DNA from: JAJEFO01 sp965214325
Lineage (GTDB): Bacteria > Pseudomonadota > Alphaproteobacteria > Rhodobacterales > Rhodobacteraceae
Direction: 5' to 3'
Length of the DNA stretch: 64,000 bases
NCBI GenBank assembly: GCA_965214325.1
Contig: CBDCBG010000006.1
Span: forward strand, 992,001-1,056,000
This document shows positions 43,796-51,772 of the stretch, piece after piece (position 1 is the stretch's first letter; the number at the start of each line of letters is the position of its first letter). The translations under genes were made by a program, and so were the position numbers. A model generated the notes under the pieces. The model did not search any database. It saw only the letters and a list, made by a program, of their open reading frames with translations, and was not told where the DNA came from.

Positions 43796-43813
43796 TGGTA
43801 AAACGTGTTACCA
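43796..43813. promoter_or_regulatory. LacI-type operator 1
   Basis: The 18-mer TGGTAAAACGTGTTACCA is a palindrome with eight of nine base pairs matched and a central CG, the hallmark of LacI-family operators. It lies between the divergent lacI gene and the CoA-transferase operon. TTGCAA and GTAAAA, 17 bases apart, could form a plus-strand promoter whose -10 region overlaps it. A near-identical site is at 55700. Confidence 0.82.
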
Positions 43814-43847
43814 AGGCAGATTCGCAAGATCAATGGCGGCGAAACGG

Positions 43848-44281
43848 GTCAGGGACCTCTCCCTCGAGGGAGAGGCTTGACGGGAAACCCGAATGCCCGT
43901 GCCGACCGGACCGGGAAAGGACAAATCGATCCAATCCATCTTGCATCGCACGTTCAGGACCCACTCCGGGATGCTTCCTCGGTCCCGAACCATGGAGGAT
44001 TCGCCCGCAGGCACGCCGAGTCAGGCACGGAACGGGGCGAAGCCAGACGCAGGCATGCAGGATGGTCGAGGGGAGCCTGGCTGCGGCCAGCGTCACCGGG
44101 GGAGCTTCGGCGGCCCCGCGAGCGGCGCAAGCCGCAACGCAGCGAGAGCTGCACTTCATGTGTTTCTCCCTGCATGGGGGCGGGCGGTGCCAGTCGCCCG
44201 TCCAGTCTTCACACAGGCAGAAAATGGAAGCGCCTTCCTGCCTGGCCTGAAGGACCGGGCATCCGGCCCGAAAAGCAGATG
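43848..44281 (+). repeat. Dispersed repeat copy B (about 434 bp)
   Basis: This copy aligns with the reverse complement of 10555-10987. Its left end has a perfect 20-bp palindrome, CCTCTCCCTCGAGGGAGAGG (43856-43875), and the right end a hairpin around CCTGGCCTGAAGGACCGGG. It ends in GCAGATGA, where the ATG is the start codon of the CoA-transferase gene. It has no gene of its own; frames through it are incidental. It separates LacI operator 1 from the first gene of the operon by more than 400 bases. Confidence 0.87.
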
Positions 44282-45472
44282 ACCTCGGTGTCGGCGCCAG
44301 CAGCGCTAGAGGGGATCCGGGTTCTGGATTTCACACAGATGATGCTTGGGCCGCTTTGCACCCAGACGCTGGCCGACATGGGCGCCGACGTGCTGAAGGT
44401 CGAGCGTCCCGGCAGGGGCGAGTGGATCCGCGGCATGCCGATGATCGGCCAATTGGTCGGCGGCGACAGCGCGGCGTTTCACTCCTTCAACCGCAACAAG
44501 CGGTCGGTGACGGTTGATCTGAAAAGCCCCGAAGGGCGCGAAGCACTGCTGGAGATGTCCAGGCAATGCGATGTGGTGGTTGAGAACTTTCGCTCCGGCG
44601 TGATGGACCGGTTGGGGCTCGGCTATGGAGATTTCAAGGCCGTGAATCCCAGGATCATCTATGCCAGCGGCTCGGGCTGGGGCGCGGACAGCCACATGGC
44701 CAGGAAGGGCATGCCGGGGCAGGACCTGCTGATCCAGGCCATGTCTGGCCTGATGATGAACACCGGCCGCCGCGGCGATCCGCCGACCAACTGCGGCACG
44801 CCGGTCGCGGATTTCGCCGCCAGCCAGGCACTGGCCATCGGCATCCTCGGCGCCCTGATTGCGCGGGATCGGCACGGGATCGGCCAGAAGGTGGAAACCA
44901 GCCTCTATTCCGCGACGCTCAACATGATGGGGCAGGAAAACTTCGCGGTGCTCAACCAAGACATCACGTTGGAACGGTCGGAGGCCGGCGTGGCCTCGTG
45001 CTGGAACGATGCGCCCTATGGCGGACACCCCACCGCCGATGGCTGGGTCGCCATCGCGATGTGTCCGCTGGAAAAGCTTGGCGGGCTCCTGGGCGATCCG
45101 GGACTGGCCGAACTGGACCCGTGGACCCAGCGCGACGAGGCCAAGTTGCGAATCGACGACAGCACCAGGAAATTCGCAACGGCAGGGTTGATGGAAATCC
45201 TCGAGGCGGCGGACGTTTGGGCGGCGCCGATCCGCACCTCGAAAGAGGCCATGGATGAACTGGTTGAACTGCATTCGCCGTGGCTGGTCGAGATGGAGCA
45301 CCCCAAGGCCGGCAGGATCCGCGCCATCGCCAATCCGGTCACGCTCAGTGAAACTCCCGTCACCCTGCGCCACGTCCCGCCCCAGGTGGGCGAGCATACC
45401 GACGAAGTTCTTGCCGATCTGCTGGGCGAAGAGGCGGCCGAGAATTTGCGCAGAACGGGCGCTCTCGGATGA
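44279..45472 (+). CDS. Class III CoA-transferase (CaiB/BaiF family)
   Basis: A 397-residue enzyme that moves CoA between an acyl-CoA donor and a carboxylic acid. Family signatures are LEGIRVLDFTQMMLGPLCTQ, TLADMGADVLKVERPGRGEW and FHSFNRNKRSVTVDLKSPEG. The catalytic aspartate is Asp149 in GMPGQDLLIQAMSGLM. The C-terminal half contains GIGQKVETSLYSATLNMM. The start ATG coincides with the right end of repeat copy B. It is the first gene of a run ending in overlapping hydratase, hydrolase and dehydrogenase genes, so it probably activates the imported or oxidised substrate to a CoA ester. Acceptor and donor are unknown. Confidence 0.93.
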   Translation: MTSVSAPAALEGIRVLDFTQMMLGPLCTQTLADMGADVLKVERPGRGEWIRGMPMIGQLVGGDSAAFHSFNRNKRSVTVDLKSPEGREALLEMSRQCDVVVENFRSGVMDRLGLGYGDFKAVNPRIIYASGSGWGADSHMARKGMPGQDLLIQAMSGLMMNTGRRGDPPTNCGTPVADFAASQALAIGILGALIARDRHGIGQKVETSLYSATLNMMGQENFAVLNQDITLERSEAGVASCWNDAPYGGHPTADGWVAIAMCPLEKLGGLLGDPGLAELDPWTQRDEAKLRIDDSTRKFATAGLMEILEAADVWAAPIRTSKEAMDELVELHSPWLVEMEHPKAGRIRAIANPVTLSETPVTLRHVPPQVGEHTDEVLADLLGEEAAENLRRTGALG

Positions 45473-46263
45473 CCGAGGAGCGCCTGCACCCCAACCTTGT
45501 GCTGGAACGGCGCGGTGCCATCGAGGTGCTCCGGGTCGACCGCGAGGAAGCACTCGGCGCGCTGAACTTCGAAATCCAGGCGGCGCTCGGCGACCATGTG
45601 GCCGGGCTCTATGACCGTCGCGAAGAGGTGCGCGCGGTGATCCTCACCGGCACCGGCCGCGGATTCGTCGCCGGCGCTGACATAGGCGGCTATCATGGGG
45701 TCGGACAGACCGTGTTCGATAGTTTCCAGCGCCGCTCGCGCCAGACTTTCGATGCCATCGCGAACCTGCCGCAGATCACGATCTGCGCCGTCAATGGCTA
45801 CGCGCTCGGCGGCGGTTTCGAACTGGCGATGTGCTGCGACTTCATCTTCGTCAACAAGGAGACCAAGCTTGGCCTCCCTGAAATCAAGCTTGGCCTCCTC
45901 CCGGGCGGCGGCGGCACGCAGCGCTTGCCCCGCTTGGTGGGACCGATGCGGGCCAAGGACATCCTGCTGACCGGCCGGATGATCACCGCGGCCGAGGCGG
46001 TGGAATACGGCGCCGCGCTGGAAGCCTGTGCGCCCGACGCGCTGATGCCGCGCGCGCTGGAGTTTGCCGAGGAGTTGGCAAAACAGGCCCCCGTTGCCTT
46101 GCTCGAAGGCAAGCGCGTGATCGACGATGGGCTCGACGCGGCGCTCAGCGCCGGGCTGACCATGGAACAACGCGTGCTCGGGACACTATTCGCCACCGAG
46201 GACGGCAAGGAGGGCATCGCCGCATTCATGGAAAAACGCGACCCCAGATTTGAAGGACGCTGA
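45469..46263 (+). CDS. Enoyl-CoA hydratase/isomerase family protein
   Basis: A 264-residue crotonase-fold enzyme. The oxyanion-hole segments are ILTGTGRGFVAGADIGGYHG and the NGYALGGGFELAMCCDFIFV stretch. The second catalytic glutamate region is LGLPEIKLGLLPGGGGTQRL, and the C-terminal trimerisation part follows. Such enzymes hydrate or isomerise enoyl-CoA esters. The first conserved glutamate position is less clear, so a variant reaction is possible. Its ATG overlaps the CoA-transferase stop (ATGA), showing translation coupling. Unlike classical crotonases it has the extra motif VDREEALGALNFEIQAAL near its N-terminus, which is the usual family start. Confidence 0.93.
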   Translation: MTEERLHPNLVLERRGAIEVLRVDREEALGALNFEIQAALGDHVAGLYDRREEVRAVILTGTGRGFVAGADIGGYHGVGQTVFDSFQRRSRQTFDAIANLPQITICAVNGYALGGGFELAMCCDFIFVNKETKLGLPEIKLGLLPGGGGTQRLPRLVGPMRAKDILLTGRMITAAEAVEYGAALEACAPDALMPRALEFAEELAKQAPVALLEGKRVIDDGLDAALSAGLTMEQRVLGTLFATEDGKEGIAAFMEKRDPRFEGR

Positions 46264-46266
46264 AAG

Positions 46267-47226
46267 ATGCCGGACGACAAGAAAACCGTGATCAGTTACC
46301 GATCCGGCCCCTTTGCCACCGTTTCGATGGGCCTGCCGGGAGACCACGAAGGCAAGACCTCCACACGCGTCTTCTTCGTGCGCGGTCCCGACAAGATTGC
46401 CCTGATCGACAGCGGACTCCACGGCGGTCTGCCAGCGCTGAAACAAGCGTTCGAAGAAATCGGCGTCGAACGCAGCGACCTCGACCTTCTGCTCTTGACC
46501 CATGAACACATGGACCATGTCGGCAACAACGGATGGCTCAAGCAAGAGACTGGCTGCACCATAATGGGCCACGCCGCCCGCGCCGACCGCGTCGCCAGCA
46601 ACATGCTGAACGCCAAGGCCATCGTGCACGCCTTCCCCGAAGGCGAACATTTCGACCTGAATGAGGAATATCTCGACTGGATGGGCCCCACCGAGGGCCC
46701 CATCGACGAGTTCGTCAAGGACGGCGACTTGGTCGACCTCGGCGGCGGGGTCGCGCTGGAGGTGGTCGAGGCGCAAGGCCATTCCATGGCCGAGATCGGG
46801 TTTTTCGAACGTTCCACCCGGACGCTGGTCATCGCCGACCCGCTGCTGCCGCCTTTCAATCCGGTGCTCTATCTCTACGAAGACCCCACCGTGATGCGCG
46901 CGACCTTCGACAAGATCGAGAGGTTCCTTGTCGAGCGCGACGTGCAGGCCGTGCTTTTTGCCCATGACGAGGTCAAGACCGCTGCGGAAACAAGGGAATT
47001 GGTCGACGACTGCCGTGCCCGGGTGGACAAGATCGAGGCGTCGATGGTTACGCATATGAAGGCCAGTCCCGGCATTTGTTTCGCCGAGCTGCGCGACAGG
47101 TGCTGCGACGACCAGGACAAGGTGCACGAATGGCGCGCGTTGGTGTCAATCGACGCGAGCCTCAAGGACTTCGTCGCCAAGGGCCTCGCCGAAAGACGCG
47201 ACGGCGGCTGGCACTATGTCAGCTGA
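46267..47226 (+). CDS. MBL-fold metallo-hydrolase
   Basis: A 319-residue metallo-beta-lactamase-fold hydrolase. The two-metal site signature HxHxDH is complete (His79, His81, Asp83, His84 in LLLLTHEHMDHVGNNGW), with further ligands near GHAARADRV and in the VEAQGHSMAEIGFF and VIADPLLPP region. The C-terminal third is a helical extension (RFLVERDVQAVLFAHDEV onwards) with a winged-helix-like end, as in glyoxalase II-like and LACTB2-like proteins. In this operon it may hydrolyse a CoA or other thioester intermediate. It overlaps the next gene by 11 bases. Confidence 0.9.
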   Translation: MPDDKKTVISYRSGPFATVSMGLPGDHEGKTSTRVFFVRGPDKIALIDSGLHGGLPALKQAFEEIGVERSDLDLLLLTHEHMDHVGNNGWLKQETGCTIMGHAARADRVASNMLNAKAIVHAFPEGEHFDLNEEYLDWMGPTEGPIDEFVKDGDLVDLGGGVALEVVEAQGHSMAEIGFFERSTRTLVIADPLLPPFNPVLYLYEDPTVMRATFDKIERFLVERDVQAVLFAHDEVKTAAETRELVDDCRARVDKIEASMVTHMKASPGICFAELRDRCCDDQDKVHEWRALVSIDASLKDFVAKGLAERRDGGWHYVS

Positions 47227-48169
47227 CCTCCCGGTCTGCGCGGTCCTGTGCCCCGGCACCATGGGCGCCCAGATCGCTCTGTCGCTTGCGCTGGGCGGGG
47301 CAGCCGTGCGCCTTTGGGGGCGTCGGGCAGAAGCGCTTTCGCCGGCGCTCGAAAGGTGCGCCGCCGACTATGACTTCCTCGCCGGGGAGGGGCTCGCCGA
47401 GCCGGATGACCGCGGCGCCATCCTGTCGCGGATCTCGACGCATGTCGAACTCGCCGAAGCGGTCGCAGGGTCGGGCTTCGTCATCGAGGCCGCCGCCGAG
47501 GACCTGGGTGTCAAGCAGGATCTTCTCGCCGGTGCCGAACGTCACGCCGGCGCCGATGCCATCCTGTCTTCGACCACTTCGGCGCTGTCTGCGAGCGGCA
47601 TCCAGTCGGCCCTGAAACGGCCGGGGAACTTCTGCATCGCTCACTACGCTCAGCCCGCCCATCTGGTGGAACTGGTCGAGGTCGTCCCAGGCAAGGCCAC
47701 CGCACAGGCCGCGACCGACTTCACGATCAACCTGCTGAAAGTCACGGGCAAGACCCCGGTCCTGTGCCCGGACATCCCCGGCTTCCTCTGGGCCCGCATC
47801 CAGCACGCCGTCTTGCGCGAATTCGCCTCGCTGGTGGGCAGAGGTCTGGTCACGCCGGAGGCCTGCGACACGATCCTGAAAGTGGGCTACGCCTCGCGCC
47901 TGCCCGCAATGGGTGCGTTCGAGCATGCCGACCTCGCCGGGCTCGACCTGATGAACGGCGCGGCGGCCAAGGCGGTCTGGGCCGATCTCTCGAACGTATC
48001 CGACCCGGCGGACACGCCCGTCGGGGCGCTCTTTGCAAGCAGTCACGCAGGGATGAAGTCGGGCCGCGGCTTCTATCACTGGACCGCGGGCGGGTCCGAG
48101 GCATTCAAGAGCCGACGCGACGCGGAAATCGTAAGGCGGATCAAGATCAGGCGGCAGGAGATGGGATAG
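47216..48169 (+). CDS. 3-hydroxyacyl-CoA dehydrogenase family protein
   Basis: A 317-residue NAD-dependent dehydrogenase. The Rossmann loop is VCAVLCPGTMGAQIALSLAL, with CPGTMG in place of the common GxGxMG. Other signatures are SGFVIEAAAEDLGVKQDLLA, AILSSTTSALSASGIQSAL and IAHYAQPAHLVELVEVVPGK (catalytic His). The C-terminal helical domain includes KVTGKTPVLCPDIPGFLWAR. It would oxidise a 3-hydroxyacyl-CoA or a related hydroxyacid (the family includes carnitine and gulonate dehydrogenases). It overlaps the upstream hydrolase gene and is the last enzyme gene before the ABC transporter. Confidence 0.93.
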   Translation: MSADLPVCAVLCPGTMGAQIALSLALGGAAVRLWGRRAEALSPALERCAADYDFLAGEGLAEPDDRGAILSRISTHVELAEAVAGSGFVIEAAAEDLGVKQDLLAGAERHAGADAILSSTTSALSASGIQSALKRPGNFCIAHYAQPAHLVELVEVVPGKATAQAATDFTINLLKVTGKTPVLCPDIPGFLWARIQHAVLREFASLVGRGLVTPEACDTILKVGYASRLPAMGAFEHADLAGLDLMNGAAAKAVWADLSNVSDPADTPVGALFASSHAGMKSGRGFYHWTAGGSEAFKSRRDAEIVRRIKIRRQEMG

Positions 48170-48208
48170 TCACGTTCGGTAGTCGCCTTTTGGGAACATC
48201 ATGCGCAA

Positions 48209-48250
48209 TTTGCATGCATGGCGCTTCGGGTTGAGTTAAGTTTGCATGCA
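48209..48250. promoter_or_regulatory. Direct repeats TTTGCATGCA before the ABC operon part
   Basis: TTTGCATGCA occurs twice (48209-48218 and 48241-48250), 32 bases apart, about three helical turns. Each copy contains the palindrome TGCATGCA. They lie in the 132-base gap between the dehydrogenase gene and the ABC ATPase gene. They could bind an unknown regulator, separate from the LacI-type sites. Confidence 0.4.
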
Positions 48251-48301
48251 GCAGTTCGGGAATCGGCCACGCAGGTGTCTCGAACGAGACCGGAGGAAAC
48301 G

Positions 48302-49399
48302 ATGAGCGGTGTACAACTCACCGAAGTGACCAAGTCATACGGATCGATCAACGTGATCCCGCCCCTGGTGCTGTCATTCGAAGAAGGTGAGTTCGTGGTC
48401 ATTGTCGGCCCGTCAGGCTGTGGCAAGTCCACCACGCTGCGAATGATCGCCGGACTGGAACCGGTGACCAGCGGCACCATCCACATCGCCGGCAAAGACG
48501 TCACGTGGGCCCGCCCAAAGGAACGCGACATCGCCATGGTGTTCCAGTCCTACGCACTCTATCCGCATCTGGATGTGGCCGGGAACATGTCATTCGCGCT
48601 GAGGCTGGCCGGCACGCCAAAGGCCGAAGTGCAAAGGCGTGTCCACGCCGCTGCCGAGATGCTGGAACTGACCGAGTATCTCAATCGCAGACCCAAGGAC
48701 CTGTCGGGTGGCCAGCGCCAGCGTGTCGCAATGGGCCGCGCGATTGTGCGCGACGCCTATTGCTTTCTCTTCGACGAACCCCTTTCGAACCTCGACGCCA
48801 AGCTGCGTTCAACCATGCGCACCGAGCTGGCGCTCCTGCACAAGAAACTCGACCGCACGATGGTCTATGTCACCCATGACCAGATCGAGGCGATGACCAT
48901 GGCCGACCGGATCGTGATCATGGAAAGGGGCCATGTGCAGCAGGTCGGCACCCCGCGCGACGTCTACAACAACCCCAGAAACCTGTTTGTCGCCGGCTTC
49001 ATCGGCTCGCCCTCGATGAACCTGCTGGATGCAGAACTGACCGGCGAGACGCCGCATGTCGTGGGTGACGGCTTTGAACTGCCACTGCCGTCGCGTTTGC
49101 ATGCGGCCGCACGCAATCACCGTTCGCGCGATGTCGTCGTCGGGTTGCGACCCGAACATTTCGCGGCCCTGCAGGGCGGCGGCACCACCGAGTCCGTCTT
49201 CTCGCCCGTCTCTCTGCACGTGAAAGTCGCGGAATATATCGGCTCCAGCCAGTTCCTGGCGGCCGACGTCGGCGGCAAGCAGATCTCGGCCGCCATCGAG
49301 GTGGGCCCGGACAGCGCGCCGCTGACCAGCGGCGACTATCACTTTGACACCAGCCGTTTGTACCTGTTCGACCGTATGACCGGCGAAGCGATCACCTGA
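48302..49399 (+). CDS. ABC transporter ATP-binding protein (UgpC/MsmK type)
   Basis: A 365-residue ATPase of a carbohydrate importer (CUT1). The Walker A motif is VIVGPSGCGKSTTLRMIAGL, the signature motif KDLSGGQRQRVAMGRAIVRD, and Walker B CFLFDEPLSNLDAKLRSTMR, followed by the switch histidine YVTHDQIEAMTMADR. The C-terminal third (from about residue 240) is the TOBE-type regulatory domain. The ATG at 48302 is preceded by GGAGGAAACG. Its product drives the two permeases 1.4 kb downstream. Confidence 0.96.
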   Translation: MSGVQLTEVTKSYGSINVIPPLVLSFEEGEFVVIVGPSGCGKSTTLRMIAGLEPVTSGTIHIAGKDVTWARPKERDIAMVFQSYALYPHLDVAGNMSFALRLAGTPKAEVQRRVHAAAEMLELTEYLNRRPKDLSGGQRQRVAMGRAIVRDAYCFLFDEPLSNLDAKLRSTMRTELALLHKKLDRTMVYVTHDQIEAMTMADRIVIMERGHVQQVGTPRDVYNNPRNLFVAGFIGSPSMNLLDAELTGETPHVVGDGFELPLPSRLHAAARNHRSRDVVVGLRPEHFAALQGGGTTESVFSPVSLHVKVAEYIGSSQFLAADVGGKQISAAIEVGPDSAPLTSGDYHFDTSRLYLFDRMTGEAIT

Positions 49400-49432
49400 A
49401 ACCCCCAGTTCAGCAAAGGAGGAAGTTGAACA

Positions 49433-50779
49433 ATGTCGATAATCTCAACCATCAGGACCGCCGCGACCGGCGGAGCGCTTGCGGCGCTTCTGTCGGCCAC
49501 GGCGGCACTAGCCAACCCGTACGAGCAGTACGAAGGCACGACCGTCGTCGTCAGCTGGCCAGCACTGGCGCATTTCCAGGCCGCCGAAGAGCTGATCGCG
49601 GAATTCACCGAGGAAACCGGCATCGAAGTCGAAGTCGACGCGCTGCAATACCTCAAGCTGCGCGACCGCCAGCTTTTGGAGATGTCCAAGCCCGAGGGCG
49701 AGTACGACGTCGTTTCTTGGGTGGTGATGTGGAAGGGCGAATACGTCTCGAAGGGCCTTCTGACCCCGCTCAGCCAGTTCTTCACCTCTGGCAGCCTCGT
49801 CGACCCGCAATACGACATCGACGACATCGCCGATGCCTATCTGCAGAACGGCGGCGTGGTCGGCGGCACCAAGGGCTACATGCCGGGCCGTTCCGGCGCG
49901 CTTTACGGCATCCCGTTCGGAGCCGAAACCTCCATCCTCGCCTACCGCGAGGACATATTCGAGGAGCACGGCATCGAGGTGCCCACCAACTATGACGAGA
50001 TGCGCGCCGTGATGGCCAGCCTGCATGAGGCCGGCGTCCCGGCGCTCACCTCGCGCGGCAAGACCGGCCACCAGGTGACCGCTGGCTGGCTGCTGCACCT
50101 CGCGCCGCTCGGCGGCAAGATCTTTGACGACGCGTGGAACCCGGTGGTGAACTCACCCGAGGCAGTCGAGGCCGCGCAGGTCATGCGGGAGATCGCCCAG
50201 ACCGGTCCTGTCGGCATCCAGACGTTCGGGTTCGGCGAGGCCTCGGCCGCCTTCCTGCAGGGTGACGCAGCAATGTATGTCGACACGCTGAAGATCGCCG
50301 CGATGTCGCGCAATCCCAAACTGTCGAAGGTCGACGGCAAGGTCGGCTTCGCGCTGCACCCCGTCGGCTCACGCTGTGGCTCGGAAACCGGCGGATTCGC
50401 CATGGGCATCCCTGCCAATGCGCCGAACAAGGAGGCGGCATTCCTCTTCATCCAGTACATGACCAACAGGGCCGGCGACCAGCGCATGGTCGAACTGGGC
50501 GGCGACCCGATCCGGATCTCGACGCTGCTCAACAACACGCAAGGGTTCCCCGAATACCCCGTCGTGGCGGAACAGCTGCCCTGCGCCGATCCGGATTGGC
50601 GCCCGCTGATCCCGGAATGGAACGAGATCAACATCGACGTGCTCGGCCAGGCATTGACCCAGGTCATCACCACAGACGATCCGATCCAGCCGATCATGGA
50701 CGAGGCAAACGCGAAGCTCCGCGCGATCATGGAGCGCGAGGGCTACTACAAGTGGGCCGACTACCGCATGGCCAAGTAA
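49433..50779 (+). CDS. ABC transporter substrate-binding protein (carbohydrate type)
   Basis: A 448-residue periplasmic binding protein with a signal peptide (MSIISTIRTAATGGALAALL then SATAALA). The mature part begins NPYEQYEGTTVVVSWPALAH. Typical family 1 segments are LLEMSKPEGEYDVVSWVVMW, IPFGAETSILAYREDIFEEH and GFAMGIPANAPNKEAAFLFI. AAGGAGGAAG precedes the start. It belongs to the importer formed with 48302, 50842 and 51773. The ligand is unknown; the adjoining CoA-ester enzymes suggest a hydroxylated or carboxylated compound rather than a plain sugar. A stem-loop follows the gene. Confidence 0.95.
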   Translation: MSIISTIRTAATGGALAALLSATAALANPYEQYEGTTVVVSWPALAHFQAAEELIAEFTEETGIEVEVDALQYLKLRDRQLLEMSKPEGEYDVVSWVVMWKGEYVSKGLLTPLSQFFTSGSLVDPQYDIDDIADAYLQNGGVVGGTKGYMPGRSGALYGIPFGAETSILAYREDIFEEHGIEVPTNYDEMRAVMASLHEAGVPALTSRGKTGHQVTAGWLLHLAPLGGKIFDDAWNPVVNSPEAVEAAQVMREIAQTGPVGIQTFGFGEASAAFLQGDAAMYVDTLKIAAMSRNPKLSKVDGKVGFALHPVGSRCGSETGGFAMGIPANAPNKEAAFLFIQYMTNRAGDQRMVELGGDPIRISTLLNNTQGFPEYPVVAEQLPCADPDWRPLIPEWNEINIDVLGQALTQVITTDDPIQPIMDEANAKLRAIMEREGYYKWADYRMAK

Positions 50780-50790
50780 GCACCCACTGC

Positions 50791-50810
50791 GGGCGGCGTC
50801 CGCGCCGCCC
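50791..50810 (+). terminator. Intercistronic stem-loop after the binding-protein gene
   Basis: A perfect 8-bp GC-rich stem (GGGCGGCG with CGCCGCCC) closes the tetraloop TCCG, 11 bases after the stop codon and 31 bases before the permease start. There is no T-tract. Its position matches the hairpins at 1026-1049 and 61331-61365. Confidence 0.7.
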
Positions 50811-50841
50811 GGTTCCCTGTCGCCCTGAGGGACATTCCGCT

Positions 50842-51771
50842 ATGGCCGACACCACGAAAACCTCCGTCCAGGTCACCGCCGGCCCGCCGACGGATCTCCG
50901 CGTTCTCGGCCCGTATTTCTTCATTCTCCCCGCCGTGGCTGTCATGATTGCAGGGCTGGTTTATCCCGTCATCCAGGCGCTCTATCTCAGTTTCTACGAT
51001 TGGAAGATCGGCACCGATTTCGCCGATGCTCCTTATGTCGGCCTGCGTCACTTCACGCGCATGGTCACTGACGAAAACGTCTGGGAATCGATCTGGGTCA
51101 CGTTCCGCTTCGGCTTCTGGACCATCTCGATCGAGATGGTCCTGGGCATCTCGCTTGCACTCCTGTTGGAAAAGCCGATCCGCGGCGCATCCGTATTCCG
51201 CACCATCTTCATCCTGCCGCTCATGGTCTCGCCCGTCGTCGTCGGCCTGATCTGGCGCTATCTCTTCGACGCCCGCATCGGCTGGATCAACTACTATCTC
51301 GGCTTCATCGGCATCGAGCCGCAGGTCTGGCTCGGCGACGCCGACCTCGCCTTCTTTGCCATCGTCTTCACTGATATCTGGCAGTGGACGCCGTTCATCT
51401 TCATCATCGTCATCGCGGGACTTCAGGCGCTACCCTCGGAAGTCTTGGAGGCCTCCAAGATCGACGGCGCCAATTGGTGGCAGCACATTCTTTTCGTCAA
51501 GCTGCCGATGATCCGCTCGATCCTGTTGATCGCGCTGCTCATGCGCCTGATCGACGTGTTCCGAGCGCTCGAGGTCATGTTCATCCTCACCGGCGGCGGA
51601 CCGGGGCGGGCGACGGAACTCCTGTCGCTGCACATCTACAATCGCGCATTCGACACCCAGCAACTGGGCTACGCCTCGGCCATCTCGGTGCTCCTGATCG
51701 TCATCGTATTCCTGCTCAGCCTCGGCATCCTGATGATGGGCAACCCCATGAAAGAGAAATCGGACATCTGA
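50842..51771 (+). CDS. ABC transporter permease (CUT1, first subunit)
   Basis: A 309-residue inner-membrane permease with six hydrophobic spans, the first at about residues 25-45 (YFFILPAVAVMIAGLVYPVI). The EAA loop is EASKIDGANWWQHILFVKLP at about residues 207-226, where it meets the ATPase. The start at 50842 follows CGCTATG with a weak GAGGGACATT upstream; the frame is open further upstream but within the preceding gene and hairpin. The next ATG begins 1 base after this stop. Confidence 0.95.
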   Translation: MADTTKTSVQVTAGPPTDLRVLGPYFFILPAVAVMIAGLVYPVIQALYLSFYDWKIGTDFADAPYVGLRHFTRMVTDENVWESIWVTFRFGFWTISIEMVLGISLALLLEKPIRGASVFRTIFILPLMVSPVVVGLIWRYLFDARIGWINYYLGFIGIEPQVWLGDADLAFFAIVFTDIWQWTPFIFIIVIAGLQALPSEVLEASKIDGANWWQHILFVKLPMIRSILLIALLMRLIDVFRALEVMFILTGGGPGRATELLSLHIYNRAFDTQQLGYASAISVLLIVIVFLLSLGILMMGNPMKEKSDI

Positions 51772-51772
51772 T

